From: Pseudomonas viridiflava
GTDB lineage: Bacteria; Pseudomonadota; Gammaproteobacteria; Pseudomonadales; Pseudomonadaceae
Direction of reading: 5' to 3'
Assembly (NCBI GenBank): GCA_900596015.1
Contig: UVIF01000024.1
Location: 124,001 to 188,000 of the forward strand
DNA length: 64,000 bases
Numbering within the stretch: position 1 is the stretch's first letter; every line of letters begins with the position of its first letter. The position numbers and the translations under genes were made by a program. Of the stretch, positions 8,571-17,065 are shown piece by piece. A model generated the notes under the pieces. The model was not told the DNA's origin, ran no database searches, and saw only the letters and a program-made list of their open reading frames with translations.

Positions 8571-9233
8571 ATGCCACGCCTCGCCTGGAGCACCATCGAC
8601 ACTGTCCTGCTGGACATGGACGGCACCTTGCTCGACCTGCATTACGACAACCATTTCTGGCTCGAACATCTGCCGCAACGCTATGCCCAACTGCACGGGG
8701 TCAGCCTGGCCATGGCACAGCTGGAGCTGCAGCCGCTGTTCACCGACAACGCGGGCAAGCTGAACTGGTACTGCCTGGATTTCTGGACCCGCGAACTGAA
8801 CATCCCGGTGCGCGAGCTGAAACTGGAGACGGCCGACCTGATCGCCCTGCGCCCCGACGCCGACACGTTTCTGGCAGCGATTCAGCGCGCCGGCAAGCGG
8901 GTGATCATGATCACCAACGCCCACCGCGATTCGCTGTCGCTGAAGCTGGAACGCATCGAGCTGGCGCCCTATTTCGAGCGGCTGATCAGTTCCCACGACT
9001 ACGGCTACCCCAAGGAAAACGCGCAGTTCTGGGACGCCCTGCAGGCCGACATCGGCTTCGACCCGGCGCGCAGCCTGTTCATCGACGACACCCTGCCGGT
9101 GCTGCGCAGCGCCCAGGCCTACGGGGTCAAGCATCTGCTGGCGGTGTGCGAGCCGGACAGCCGCAAGGGCGCCAAGGACACCGAAGAATTCGAGGCGGTG
9201 GGTGATTACCGCGAGCTTATCGCAGGTCTGTGA
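8571..9233 (+). CDS. yrfG: HAD-superfamily nucleotidase/phosphatase, YrfG type
   Basis: A 220-residue haloacid-dehalogenase phosphatase; E. coli YrfG is a purine nucleotide (GMP/IMP) phosphatase, so a nucleotidase activity is plausible here. Motif I is DMDGTLLD near residues 14-21 with nucleophile and acid/base Asp; motif II is MITNAH; motif III/IV is the Lys of YGYPKEN and FIDDTLPVL. The ATG at 8571 is used because homology starts there (MPRLAWS); earlier in-frame codons run into the nudE promoter and coding region. It is next to nudE/cysQ, as in other gammaproteobacteria, though on the opposite strand. Confidence 0.88.
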   Translation: MPRLAWSTIDTVLLDMDGTLLDLHYDNHFWLEHLPQRYAQLHGVSLAMAQLELQPLFTDNAGKLNWYCLDFWTRELNIPVRELKLETADLIALRPDADTFLAAIQRAGKRVIMITNAHRDSLSLKLERIELAPYFERLISSHDYGYPKENAQFWDALQADIGFDPARSLFIDDTLPVLRSAQAYGVKHLLAVCEPDSRKGAKDTEEFEAVGDYRELIAGL

Positions 9234-9304
9234 TCCACCCGCTGCCCACGGACCCACCGCCGGCGCGTGCCGCTATACTGCGCATCGCCTACCCAGGAGC
9301 GAGC

Positions 9305-10180
9305 ATGGACATCAAGCAACTCAAATTCCTTATCGCGTTGGATGAAACCCGTCATTTCGGCCAGGCCGCAGCGCGTTGCCATATCACCCAGCCGACCCTG
9401 TCGATGCGCTTGCGCAACCTTGAAGAAGAGCTCGAGTTGCCCTTGGTGAAGCGCGGCCAGCGCTTCGAAGGGTTCACTGCACCCGGCGAGCGTGTGCTGG
9501 CCTGGGCGCGTACCGTACTGGCCGCCTACGACGGCCTGCAGGCGGAAGCCGCGGCCTGTCGCGGGCATCTGGTAGGCACCCTGCGCCTGGGGGTGGTGCC
9601 GCTGTCCAGCTTCGACCCGGTGCCACTGCTGCACACCCTGCACGGCGAGCATCCCAACCTGCGCTTCGAGCTCAGCTCGCTGAGTTCCGAACAGATCCTC
9701 GAGCAACTGGCGAGCAACCGAATCGACCTGGGCGTATCGTTTCTGGAGCGGCTGGACCAGGAGCGCTTCGAATCGCGGGCACTGGGCGAAACGCGCATGG
9801 GCCTGCTGTTCGATCAACGCCACTACGATTTCGGCGAACAGGCCCTGAGCTGGGAAGCCCTGACGGAACTGCCGCTGGGCATGCTCACCACCGGCATGCA
9901 CTTTCGCCAGTCCATCGACCACAATTTCCACTCCCGCGGGCTGGCCCCACAACCGCTCTTGCAAACCGACGCCGTCCACCAGTTGATCCAGGCCGTACAC
10001 GGTGGCCTGTGCTGCGCCATCATGCCGCTGGCCGGCGGGCTGGAAGGGCTGACCGAGCACTTGCGCCTGCAACCCATCGCCGACGCCCACACGTTGGCGC
10101 CGCTGGGGCTGATCATGCGCCGCGCGGCGCCGCGTTCGGCACTGGCCGAAGCGTGCTTCAAGCTGTATGACGCGCCATGA
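9305..10180 (+). CDS. LysR-family transcriptional regulator next to the formate dehydrogenase genes
   Basis: A 291-residue LysR-type regulator. The N-terminal winged helix-turn-helix is clear (MDIKQLKFLIALDETRHFGQ and FGQAAARCHITQPTLSMRLR, residues 1-40), followed by the linker helix and a two-lobed effector domain (TLRLGVVPLSSF onward). The ATG has AGGAG 6 bases upstream. It resembles the OxyR/CynR branch, but I do not see the paired redox cysteines of OxyR (the only adjacent pair is GGLCCAIMP near residue 239), so a peroxide sensor is unlikely. It lies just upstream of fdhD and the YdeP-like oxidoreductase on the same strand, its most likely targets. The effector is unknown. Confidence 0.88.
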   Translation: MDIKQLKFLIALDETRHFGQAAARCHITQPTLSMRLRNLEEELELPLVKRGQRFEGFTAPGERVLAWARTVLAAYDGLQAEAAACRGHLVGTLRLGVVPLSSFDPVPLLHTLHGEHPNLRFELSSLSSEQILEQLASNRIDLGVSFLERLDQERFESRALGETRMGLLFDQRHYDFGEQALSWEALTELPLGMLTTGMHFRQSIDHNFHSRGLAPQPLLQTDAVHQLIQAVHGGLCCAIMPLAGGLEGLTEHLRLQPIADAHTLAPLGLIMRRAAPRSALAEACFKLYDAP

Positions 10181-10274
10181 TCAATGCGGTCTATCGTCGC
10201 ATCGGCAATAGCAATTAGACGCTGACTCATCCTGCGCCTAGGCTAAAGGCTGAATTCACTGCCGGTCCATTCCC
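10181..10274 (+). promoter_or_regulatory. Candidate LysR-controlled promoter region of fdhD
   Basis: A 94-base gap between the LysR gene and fdhD. It contains CTAT at about 10190 and ATAG at about 10207 as loosely inverted ends of a T-N11-A-like arrangement typical of LysR operators. The match is weak and stated only as a candidate. Confidence 0.25.
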
Positions 10275-11126
10275 ATGAACGCCAAGCACCCGGCCAGCGC
10301 GGTGCCCGTTTCTTCCTCGGTTGCACCCCTCGCCAACCCCGTCGCCAGCCAGACCTACAGTTATTGCAGCTTGAGCCTGGACGAGCCCGGCAGTACGCCG
10401 CTGGCCGAAGAAGTGGCGCTGGCGATCGCCTACAACGGCATCAGCCAGGCGGTGATGCTGGTCACGCCCACCGATCTCGAAGACTTCGTCACCGGCTTCA
10501 GCATCGGCAGCGGCATCGTGGCCGACGCCGATGAAATCTACGACATCAAGCTGAGCGGCACTGGGTCGGCACGCCATGCCGAGGTACAGATCGCCAACCG
10601 CGCCTTCTGGAACCTCAAGACCCAGCGTCGGCAACTGGCTGGCAGCAGCGGTTGCGGGCTGTGCGGGGTCGAAGCCGTGGAGCAGGCACTGCCGGAACTG
10701 GCCGTGCTGGCCGGCGCCGACTTGCCGCCGGTGCAGTGGCTCGAAGGCCTGCGCCAGCGCATCGGTGCTTTCCAGCCGCTGGGGCAGCGCAGCGGTGCAG
10801 TGCATGCGGCGCTGTTCATGGACGCCAGCGGCACGTTGCTGCTGGGTCGCGAAGACATCGGCCGGCACAACGCGCTCGACAAGGTGATCGGCGCCCTGGT
10901 GCGGCAGAACATCGACAGCACCGGTGGCCTGGCCATCGTCACCAGCCGTTGCAGCCTCGAACTCATCCAGAAAGTATTGCGCGCCGGCATCCAGACCCTG
11001 GTCAGCCTGTCGTCGCCTACCGGCCTGGCCCTGCAATGGGCACGCCGGCATAACCTGAACCTCATTCACCTGCCGCAGCACAGCGCGCCGCGGGTCTATA
11101 GCCCTGCGTTGGAGAATCAAGCGTGA
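10275..11126 (+). CDS. fdhD: Formate dehydrogenase accessory sulfurtransferase FdhD
   Basis: FdhD transfers sulfur from IscS to the molybdenum cofactor so that formate dehydrogenases become active. The protein has 283 residues. The essential CxxC pair is present as C127-G-L-C130 in GSSGCGLCGVEA, equivalent to the catalytic cysteines of E. coli FdhD, and the C-terminal half has the conserved GREDIGRHNALDK motif. Its stop overlaps the GTG start of the downstream molybdoenzyme (GTGA at 11123-11126). This tight coupling says that the downstream enzyme is the client. Confidence 0.95.
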   Translation: MNAKHPASAVPVSSSVAPLANPVASQTYSYCSLSLDEPGSTPLAEEVALAIAYNGISQAVMLVTPTDLEDFVTGFSIGSGIVADADEIYDIKLSGTGSARHAEVQIANRAFWNLKTQRRQLAGSSGCGLCGVEAVEQALPELAVLAGADLPPVQWLEGLRQRIGAFQPLGQRSGAVHAALFMDASGTLLLGREDIGRHNALDKVIGALVRQNIDSTGGLAIVTSRCSLELIQKVLRAGIQTLVSLSSPTGLALQWARRHNLNLIHLPQHSAPRVYSPALENQA

Positions 11127-13459
11127 GCATTCACAATCAAGCCGACAAGACCCCTGTTCCCCGCTACAAGCCCTACAAGGGTGCAGCGGGTGGCTGGGGC
11201 GCACTGATCAGCGTGACGCAATTCTGGCTGAGCAGCGACAACGCGCTGAAGAACATCCGCACCATGCTCAAGACCAACCAGAACGGCGGCTTCGACTGCC
11301 CCGGTTGTGCCTGGGGCGATTCGCCGGAAAGCGGCATGGTGAAGTTCTGCGAAAACGGCGCGAAGGCGGTGAACTGGGAGGCGACCAAGCGGCGTGTGGA
11401 CCCGGCCTTCTTTGCCAAGCACAGCGTCACTTCCCTGCTCGAGCAGAGTGATTACTGGCTCGAGTACCAGGGCCGTCTCACCGAGCCGATGGTCTATGAC
11501 CCTGCCAGCGACCGCTACGTGCCGATTGCCTGGGACGATGCGTACGCGCTGGTCGCCAAGCATTTGCTCAACCTCGAAAGCCCCGACCAGGCTGAGTTCT
11601 ACACCTCCGGGCGGGCCAGCAACGAAGCGGCCTACCTGTATCAGCTGTTCGTGCGGGCGTTCGGCACCAACAACTTCCCCGATTGCTCGAACATGTGCCA
11701 CGAAGCCAGCGGCGTTGCATTGTCGCAGAGCATCGGAGTGGGCAAGGGCACGGTGACGTTCGACGACTTCGAGCACGCCGACGCCATCTTCGTCTGGGGG
11801 CAGAACCCCGGCACCAACCACCCTCGCATGCTCGAACCCCTGCGCGAAGCGGTCCAGCGCGGCGCCCAGGTGGTCTGCATCAACCCGCTCAAGGAGCGGG
11901 GCCTGGAGCGCTTCCAGCACCCCCAGCATCCGATCGAGATGCTCACCAACGGTGACCGTCCGACCAACACCGCCTACTTCCGTCCGGCACTGGGCGGCGA
12001 CATGGCGATGATGCGCGGCATGGCCAAGTTCCTGCTGCAATGGGAGCGCGAGGCCCAGGCCAACAACGCGCCGTCGGTGTTCGACCACGACTTCCTCAAC
12101 GAGCACACCGCCACCGTGCTGGAATACCTGGCCGCGATCGATGATACGCCATGGGCGCACATCGTCGAGCAGTCCGGCCTGCCGCTGGAGGACATCGAAC
12201 TTGCTGCGCGCATGTACCTCAAGGGCAAGAACGTGATCATGTGCTGGGCCATGGGCATCACCCAGCATCGCCACTCGGTACCGACCATTCAGGAAATCTC
12301 CAACCTGATGCTGCTGCGCGGCAACATCGGTCGTCCCGGTGCCGGCCTGTGTCCGGTACGGGGTCACAGCAACGTGCAGGGCGACCGCACCATGGGCATC
12401 AACGAGCGCCCACCGGCGTTCCTGCTCGACGCCCTGGAAAAACGTTTCGGCTTCGATGTGCCGCGCACCAATGGCCATAACGTGGTAGAAGCCATACATG
12501 CGATGGCCGAAGGCAGGGCCAAGGTCTTCATCGCCCTGGGCGGCAACTTCGCCCAGGCCACGCCGGACAGCCCGCGCACGGCGCAGGCGCTGCGCAACTG
12601 CGAGCTGACGGTGCAGATCAGCACCAAGCTCAACCGCAGCCACCTGATGCATGGCAAGCAGGCATTGATTCTGCCCTGCCTGGGCCGTACCGACATCGAC
12701 CACCAGAGCGAAGGCCCACAAGCGGTCACTGTGGAAGATTCGTTCAGCATGGTGCACGCCTCCAATGGCCAACTGCAGCCGCTGTCGAAGCACATGCGTT
12801 CGGAGCCGGCCATCGTTGCCGGCATTGCCGCCGCCACGCTCGGTACGCAGCCGGTGGACTGGAACTGGCTGATCGGCGATTACGATCGCATTCGCGATCT
12901 GATCGCCGACACCCTGCCCGGCTTCAAGGACTTCAACGAACGGCTCAAGCATCCGGGCGGTTTCTACCTGGGCAACAGCGCCGGTGCACGCCGCTGGAAC
13001 ACCCCCAGCGGACGCGCCAACTTCAAGCCCAACCGCCTGCCGCTGGACCTGATCGATGAACGCGTACGTGCGACCGGGCAAGTGCCGGACCTGATCATGC
13101 AGTCGATGCGCTCCCACGACCAGTACAACACCACCATCTACGGCCTGGACGACCGCTATCGCGGCGTGCGTGGCCAGCGTGACGTGCTGTTCGCCAATGA
13201 GGCCGACATCATTCGCCTGGGCTTCCGTCCGGGGCAGAAAGCCGACTTGGTGTCGATCTGGGAAGACGGCCGCGAACGGCGCGTCAAGGGCTTCACACTG
13301 CTGGCGTTCGACATTCCAGCCGGTCAGGCCGCAGCGTACTACCCTGAGGTCAATCCGCTGGTGCCGCTGGAAAGCGTCGGCGAAGGCAGCAGCACGCCTA
13401 CCTCGAAGTTCGTTGCCATCCGCCTGGAGCAGCCCGCGCCGAGCGCCCGCATCGCCTGA
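11123..13459 (+). CDS. FdhF/YdeP-family molybdopterin oxidoreductase (formate dehydrogenase-like)
   Basis: A 778-residue molybdopterin-bisMGD enzyme, close to E. coli YdeP and to the cysteine-containing formate dehydrogenase alpha subunits. An N-terminal FDCPGCAW motif (near residue 55) could contribute to an Fe-S cluster. In NMCHEASGVAL, C192-H193 aligns with the selenocysteine-His pair of E. coli FdhF, so this is a Cys enzyme. Further signatures are the MGD-binding GQNPGTNHPRM and RGHSNVQGDRTMGI. No signal peptide or Tat motif is seen, so it should be cytoplasmic. The GTG start is fixed by the overlap with fdhD. There is no adjacent electron-transfer subunit, so the electron acceptor is unknown. 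Confidence 0.9.
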   Translation: MSIHNQADKTPVPRYKPYKGAAGGWGALISVTQFWLSSDNALKNIRTMLKTNQNGGFDCPGCAWGDSPESGMVKFCENGAKAVNWEATKRRVDPAFFAKHSVTSLLEQSDYWLEYQGRLTEPMVYDPASDRYVPIAWDDAYALVAKHLLNLESPDQAEFYTSGRASNEAAYLYQLFVRAFGTNNFPDCSNMCHEASGVALSQSIGVGKGTVTFDDFEHADAIFVWGQNPGTNHPRMLEPLREAVQRGAQVVCINPLKERGLERFQHPQHPIEMLTNGDRPTNTAYFRPALGGDMAMMRGMAKFLLQWEREAQANNAPSVFDHDFLNEHTATVLEYLAAIDDTPWAHIVEQSGLPLEDIELAARMYLKGKNVIMCWAMGITQHRHSVPTIQEISNLMLLRGNIGRPGAGLCPVRGHSNVQGDRTMGINERPPAFLLDALEKRFGFDVPRTNGHNVVEAIHAMAEGRAKVFIALGGNFAQATPDSPRTAQALRNCELTVQISTKLNRSHLMHGKQALILPCLGRTDIDHQSEGPQAVTVEDSFSMVHASNGQLQPLSKHMRSEPAIVAGIAAATLGTQPVDWNWLIGDYDRIRDLIADTLPGFKDFNERLKHPGGFYLGNSAGARRWNTPSGRANFKPNRLPLDLIDERVRATGQVPDLIMQSMRSHDQYNTTIYGLDDRYRGVRGQRDVLFANEADIIRLGFRPGQKADLVSIWEDGRERRVKGFTLLAFDIPAGQAAAYYPEVNPLVPLESVGEGSSTPTSKFVAIRLEQPAPSARIA

Positions 13460-13480
13460 GGTCGAGCGCAGCTCTTTGTC

Positions 13481-13539
13481 GCGGCTTGCGCCACTGCTAC
13501 AGGGTGAATCGGACGCCTTGTAGCAGCGGCGCAAGCCGC
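13481..13539. repeat. REPIN-like inverted pair (GCGGCTTGCGCC family)
   Basis: Two 23-base arms, 13481-13503 and 13517-13539, are reverse complements with two mismatches and a 13-base loop. The arm core (GCGGCTTGCGCC...CTGCTACAGG) is related to the element at 59167-59340. It lies downstream of the YdeP-like gene. Confidence 0.85.
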
Positions 13540-13739
13540 GTCGCTTTTGATCGTGATCTTGATGTCAACAAAAAGACGCCACTCCGGAAGTACGTGCGAC
13601 CACCCTGCCTGCTCAAAGTTTCCCCATGAAACTTCCCAATCTCGAAACTGCGCACCCATCGTGCTTTCCATCACATCGTGCTTGTCGGCTGACCGATCGC
13701 ATTGCAAAGTCGCGCCGTCATCCCTCTGAGATCTGATCG

Positions 13740-14213
13740 ATGAAATTTCCCTCGATACTTTTGTTGACCCTTGGCCTGGTGACAGGCGCTGCTTCTGCAG
13801 GCAGCAACACCGAAGCCGGTGTAGGGGGCGCATTGGGTGGGGTACTGGGCGCGGTGGTCGGCCAGCAACTGGGCGGCAGCACCGGCTCGACCATTGGCGC
13901 AGGCCTGGGTGGTGCGGCCGGCAGTGCGGTCGGTGCCGACAAACGTAGCCGCGGCCAGGCCGCGATTGGTGGCGCACTGGGCGCTGCAGGCGGCAACGTC
14001 GTGGGCCGCAACGTGGGCGGCAGCACCGGCGGCCTGGTAGGCGCGGCGACGGGTGGCGGCGCAGGCGGCGCGCTGGGCAACTACATGGGCACTTCGACCG
14101 ATCGCGACGATCGTGACGGGCGCCATTACCGCGGCCATGACAACCGCGGCAAATCGAAACACCGCGACCGCGGCCGTCACGTCGGCCACAACAAGCACTG
14201 GCGCGATCGCTGA
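13740..14213 (+). CDS. Exported glycine-zipper (YMGG-like) protein
   Basis: A 157-residue protein with an N-terminal signal peptide (MKFPSILLLTLGLVTGAASA, cleavage about residue 20). A long Gly/Ala-rich region (about 25-120) follows with repeated GGxxGxxxG patterns, the glycine-zipper motif of outer-membrane-associated Gly-zipper proteins. The last 35 residues are very basic and hydrophilic (Arg/Asp/His-rich, ending HNKHWRDR). The start is supported by position and by the signal peptide. It stands alone and converges on pckA across a shared terminator. Glycine-zipper proteins can insert in or coat membranes; no specific function can be assigned. Confidence 0.8.
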   Translation: MKFPSILLLTLGLVTGAASAGSNTEAGVGGALGGVLGAVVGQQLGGSTGSTIGAGLGGAAGSAVGADKRSRGQAAIGGALGAAGGNVVGRNVGGSTGGLVGAATGGGAGGALGNYMGTSTDRDDRDGRHYRGHDNRGKSKHRDRGRHVGHNKHWRDR

Positions 14214-14290
14214 GCAAGGTTTCTGCAAGCGCGGCGGCCGACACGGCTTCCAGCCACAAGTCTTTAACCCTCTGCTTTTTCCAGAGCCAT

Positions 14291-14321
14291 AAAAAAACCG
14301 CCCACAAGGGGCGGTTTTTTT
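14291..14321. terminator. Bidirectional rho-independent terminator
   Basis: A7 - CCGCCC - ACAA - GGGGCGG - T7. The perfect GC stem with a T-run on either strand serves both the glycine-zipper gene (plus) and pckA (minus), whose stops face each other. Confidence 0.95.
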
Positions 14322-14335
14322 ATTTCAGCAGACGC

Positions 14336-15877
14336 TTACAACTGCGGACCGGCAGCCTTGATCGAGTCGCTCACGTCGAACTTCTTGAAGTTCTCGATGA
14401 ACAGCGAAGCCAAGCCTTTGGCGGCTTCGTCGTAGGCGGCTGGATCAGCCCAGGTATTGCGCGGGTTGAGCAGGTTGGTATCGACGCCCGGTACGACCTT
14501 TGGCACGTCCAGGTTGACGATGTCCAGGTGCTCGGTCTCGGTGCCGATCAGGGCGCCGCTCTGGATCGCTGCAATCACGCCACGGGTGGTGGGGATGTTG
14601 AAGCGCTTGCCGACGCCGTAGCCACCACCGGTCCAGCCGGTATTGACCAGGTAGACCTTGGAACCGAAGCCACGGATACGCTTGATCAGCAGCTCGGCGT
14701 ACTCGCCCGCCGGACGCGGGAAGAACGGTGCGCCAAAGCACGTCGAGAAGGTCGACTTGATGCCGCTGCCCGAGCCCATTTCGGTCGAGCCTACCAGTGC
14801 GGTGTAGCCCGACAGGAAGTGATAGGCAGCCTGTTCTTCGCTGAGGATGGACACAGGCGGCAGCACGCCGGTCAGGTCGCAAGTCAGGAAGATCACCGCA
14901 TTGGGCTCGCCGCCCAGGTTCTTCGGTGCGCGCTTTTCGATCAGCTCGCGCGGGTACGCGGCACGGCTGTTCTGGGTCAGGCTGTCATCGGCGTAGTCGG
15001 CCTTCTTGTCGGCATCGAGCACGACGTTTTCCAGTACGGCGCCATGCTGGATGGCTTTCCAGATGACCGGCTCGTTCTTCTCGGACAAGTCGATGCACTT
15101 GGCGTAGCAACCGCCTTCGATGTTGAACACCACGCCCACGCCCCAACCGTGCTCGTCGTCACCGATCAGGTAACGGCTTTCGTCTGCCGAAAGCGTGGTC
15201 TTGCCAGTGCCCGACAGGCCGAAGAACAGGGTGACGTCGCCGTCTTCGCCCATGTTCGCGGCACAGTGCATCGGCAGCACGTCGGCAGCCGGCAGCAGGA
15301 AGTTCTGCACCGAGAACATGGCCTTCTTCATTTCGCCGGCATAGCGCATGCCTGCAATCAGCACCTTGCGGGCCGCGAAATTGATGATCACGGTGCCGTC
15401 GGAGTTGGTGCCGTCGCGCTCGGGAACGCACTCGAACTCAGGCGCGTTGAGCACCTGCCATTCGTCCTTGCCACCGCCGTTGTACTGCTCCGGATTGATG
15501 AACAGGCAACGGCCGAACAGGTTGTGCCAGGCGGTCTGGGTGGTCATCTTGACCGGCAGGTAGTGCGCCGGATCGGACCCTACATGAACATGGGAAACGA
15601 ACCGCTCGCGCTCGCCCAGGTAGGCTTCGACACGATCCCACAGGGCATCGAACTTGTCGGCCGGGAATTTGCGATTGATCGGGCCCCAGGCGATGGCGTC
15701 CTGAGTGGAAGGCTCTTCGACGATGAAGCGGTCGACTGGCGAACGACCGGTGCGATGACCGGTACGCACTACCAGAGCACCGGTATCGGCAAGCTCGCCT
15801 TCACCACGGTTCAGGGCTTCTTTAACCAGATCGTCTACAGTCAGATCGGCGTACACGGCGTTCTTGGCTTGCGTCAT
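14336..15877 (-). CDS. pckA: ATP-dependent phosphoenolpyruvate carboxykinase
   Basis: PckA converts oxaloacetate and ATP to PEP, the entry step of gluconeogenesis in the cytoplasm. The 513-residue length matches the Pseudomonas enzyme. It has the kinase-1a P-loop GLSGTGKTTLSAD at about 220-232, the metal/substrate residues in MHCAANMGEDGDVTLFFG and the downstream Arg-containing segment NTGWTGGGYGVGKR. I start it at the ATG complementary to 15875-15877 (MTQAKNAVY) with GGGAACC upstream; the 13-codon longer frame runs into the operator described at 15918. The gene is monocistronic. Confidence 0.97.
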   Translation of the reverse strand: MTQAKNAVYADLTVDDLVKEALNRGEGELADTGALVVRTGHRTGRSPVDRFIVEEPSTQDAIAWGPINRKFPADKFDALWDRVEAYLGERERFVSHVHVGSDPAHYLPVKMTTQTAWHNLFGRCLFINPEQYNGGGKDEWQVLNAPEFECVPERDGTNSDGTVIINFAARKVLIAGMRYAGEMKKAMFSVQNFLLPAADVLPMHCAANMGEDGDVTLFFGLSGTGKTTLSADESRYLIGDDEHGWGVGVVFNIEGGCYAKCIDLSEKNEPVIWKAIQHGAVLENVVLDADKKADYADDSLTQNSRAAYPRELIEKRAPKNLGGEPNAVIFLTCDLTGVLPPVSILSEEQAAYHFLSGYTALVGSTEMGSGSGIKSTFSTCFGAPFFPRPAGEYAELLIKRIRGFGSKVYLVNTGWTGGGYGVGKRFNIPTTRGVIAAIQSGALIGTETEHLDIVNLDVPKVVPGVDTNLLNPRNTWADPAAYDEAAKGLASLFIENFKKFDVSDSIKAAGPQL

Positions 15878-15917
15878 GAGGTTCCCCGTCGGCTCTGGGC
15901 CGAGTGTTCCAAACATT

Positions 15918-15934
15918 TTGTAGTAAGTTTACAA
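15918..15934. promoter_or_regulatory. HexR-like palindromic operator upstream of pckA
   Basis: TTGTAGTAAGTTTACAA is an imperfect palindrome 41-57 bases upstream of the pckA start codon. Its core TGTAGTAAGTTTACA closely resembles the 15-bp HexR motif of gammaproteobacteria (TGTA...TTACA). HexR controls central carbon genes in response to KDPG and in Shewanella targets pckA. The site and the palindrome are seen; the regulator is inferred. Confidence 0.5.
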
Positions 15935-16056
15935 CAACCACTACAGCTAAAAAGTGGGCCGGATTATGCCAGAAACGCTCGAAAAGAATAGCGTCCTCCG
16001 GTCGGTAACGGCGTTATTCCGGCGTGTTTTTCTTCATTTAGCGAGACTAAATCGCT

Positions 16057-16959
16057 TCAGTGACGGGTATCTGACGGAGCGTCGACACCAGCACCACTGA
16101 AGAGTTGATCGACGTCGGTGGCGTCAAACAAGTAGCGCTGGTTGCAGAACTGGCAGTCGATCTCCACCGTACCGCCGTGCTCCTTGAGCAACTCGCGTGC
16201 ATCGTCGTGTCCGAGACTGACGAGCGCTCGTGCCGAACGCTCCCTGGAACAACTGCAGCGAAACCGTATCGGCTGGGCATCGAAAAGCCGCAGTGCCTGC
16301 TCGTGGTACAGGCGGTACAGCACGGTTTCGTTGTCCAGACCCAACAGTTCTTCGGCCTTGAGGGTGTCCGCCAGGGTGATGGCGGCCGTCCAGCTCTCGG
16401 CGCGCTCGTCCTCGTCCTTGATTACCGCGGCAGGCAACTGCTGCAGCAGCAAGCCACGGGCACGGGTGCCGTCGGCCTTGAGCCAGAAGCGCGTGCCGAG
16501 CTGTTCGGAGAGGGCAAAATAATTCGAGAAGCTTGCCGACAGGTCGGCGCCTTCCAATTCCACGATGCCTTGATAGCGCTGACCTTCGGTAGGGTCGATG
16601 GTCATCGCCAGGGTTCCGGCGGGCATCAACTCAGGCAGGCCGTCGGTGTCGCTGATCTGCTCGGCGTGGAAGCGCGCCAGGCCGCGAATCTCGCGTTCGC
16701 TGGAGCATTCGATCATCAACAGTGGCACTGGCCCTTCGGAACGGGCCTGCAGGATCAGCAAACCGTCGAACTTGAGCGTACCTACCAGCAGGGCAGCGGC
16801 AGCCATGAACTCGCCCAGCAGCAACTGCACCGGCAACGGATAGTCGTGCTTGGCCAGGACCTCGGCATAGCTGCGCTCCAATGCTACCGCCTCACCGCGT
16901 ACATCGGCGTCATCGAAAATAAAGCGTTGGGTGAAATCGGCTTCAGGAAGATCGTGCAT
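16057..16959 (-). CDS. hslO: Redox-regulated chaperone Hsp33
   Basis: Hsp33 is a cytoplasmic holdase activated by oxidative unfolding. The protein has 300 residues from the ATG complementary to 16957-16959 (MHDLPEADFTQRF, the family start). The four zinc-binding cysteines that form the redox switch are intact: C235-S-C237 and C269-Q-F-C272 (CxC...CxxC). The gene is upstream of pckA on the same strand with a 179-base gap containing the pckA operator, so the two are separately transcribed. hslR, another Hsp15/Hsp33-associated gene, is nearby at 17980. Confidence 0.96.
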   Translation of the reverse strand: MHDLPEADFTQRFIFDDADVRGEAVALERSYAEVLAKHDYPLPVQLLLGEFMAAAALLVGTLKFDGLLILQARSEGPVPLLMIECSSEREIRGLARFHAEQISDTDGLPELMPAGTLAMTIDPTEGQRYQGIVELEGADLSASFSNYFALSEQLGTRFWLKADGTRARGLLLQQLPAAVIKDEDERAESWTAAITLADTLKAEELLGLDNETVLYRLYHEQALRLFDAQPIRFRCSCSRERSARALVSLGHDDARELLKEHGGTVEIDCQFCNQRYLFDATDVDQLFSGAGVDAPSDTRH

Positions 16960-17065
16960 AATTCCAGTATCTGAGAATGGTGACAAAATGTGTAGCGGCT
17001 TTTATAAAGCCCGCTTCAGAGCGTTCGCTTGATCGCTCACTGCCCTGTAGATGTAGAGGTATCTT

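Noticed and set aside
9305..10180. Calling the LysR regulator OxyR
   Set aside because: The N-terminal region resembles OxyR, but the separated redox cysteine pair of OxyR is absent and the gene neighbours formate dehydrogenase genes.
11117..13534. Long open frame on the minus strand opposite the YdeP-like gene (about 800 codons)
   Set aside because: High-GC antisense frame; its translation has no recognisable domains and the plus-strand gene is complete with motifs and coupled start.
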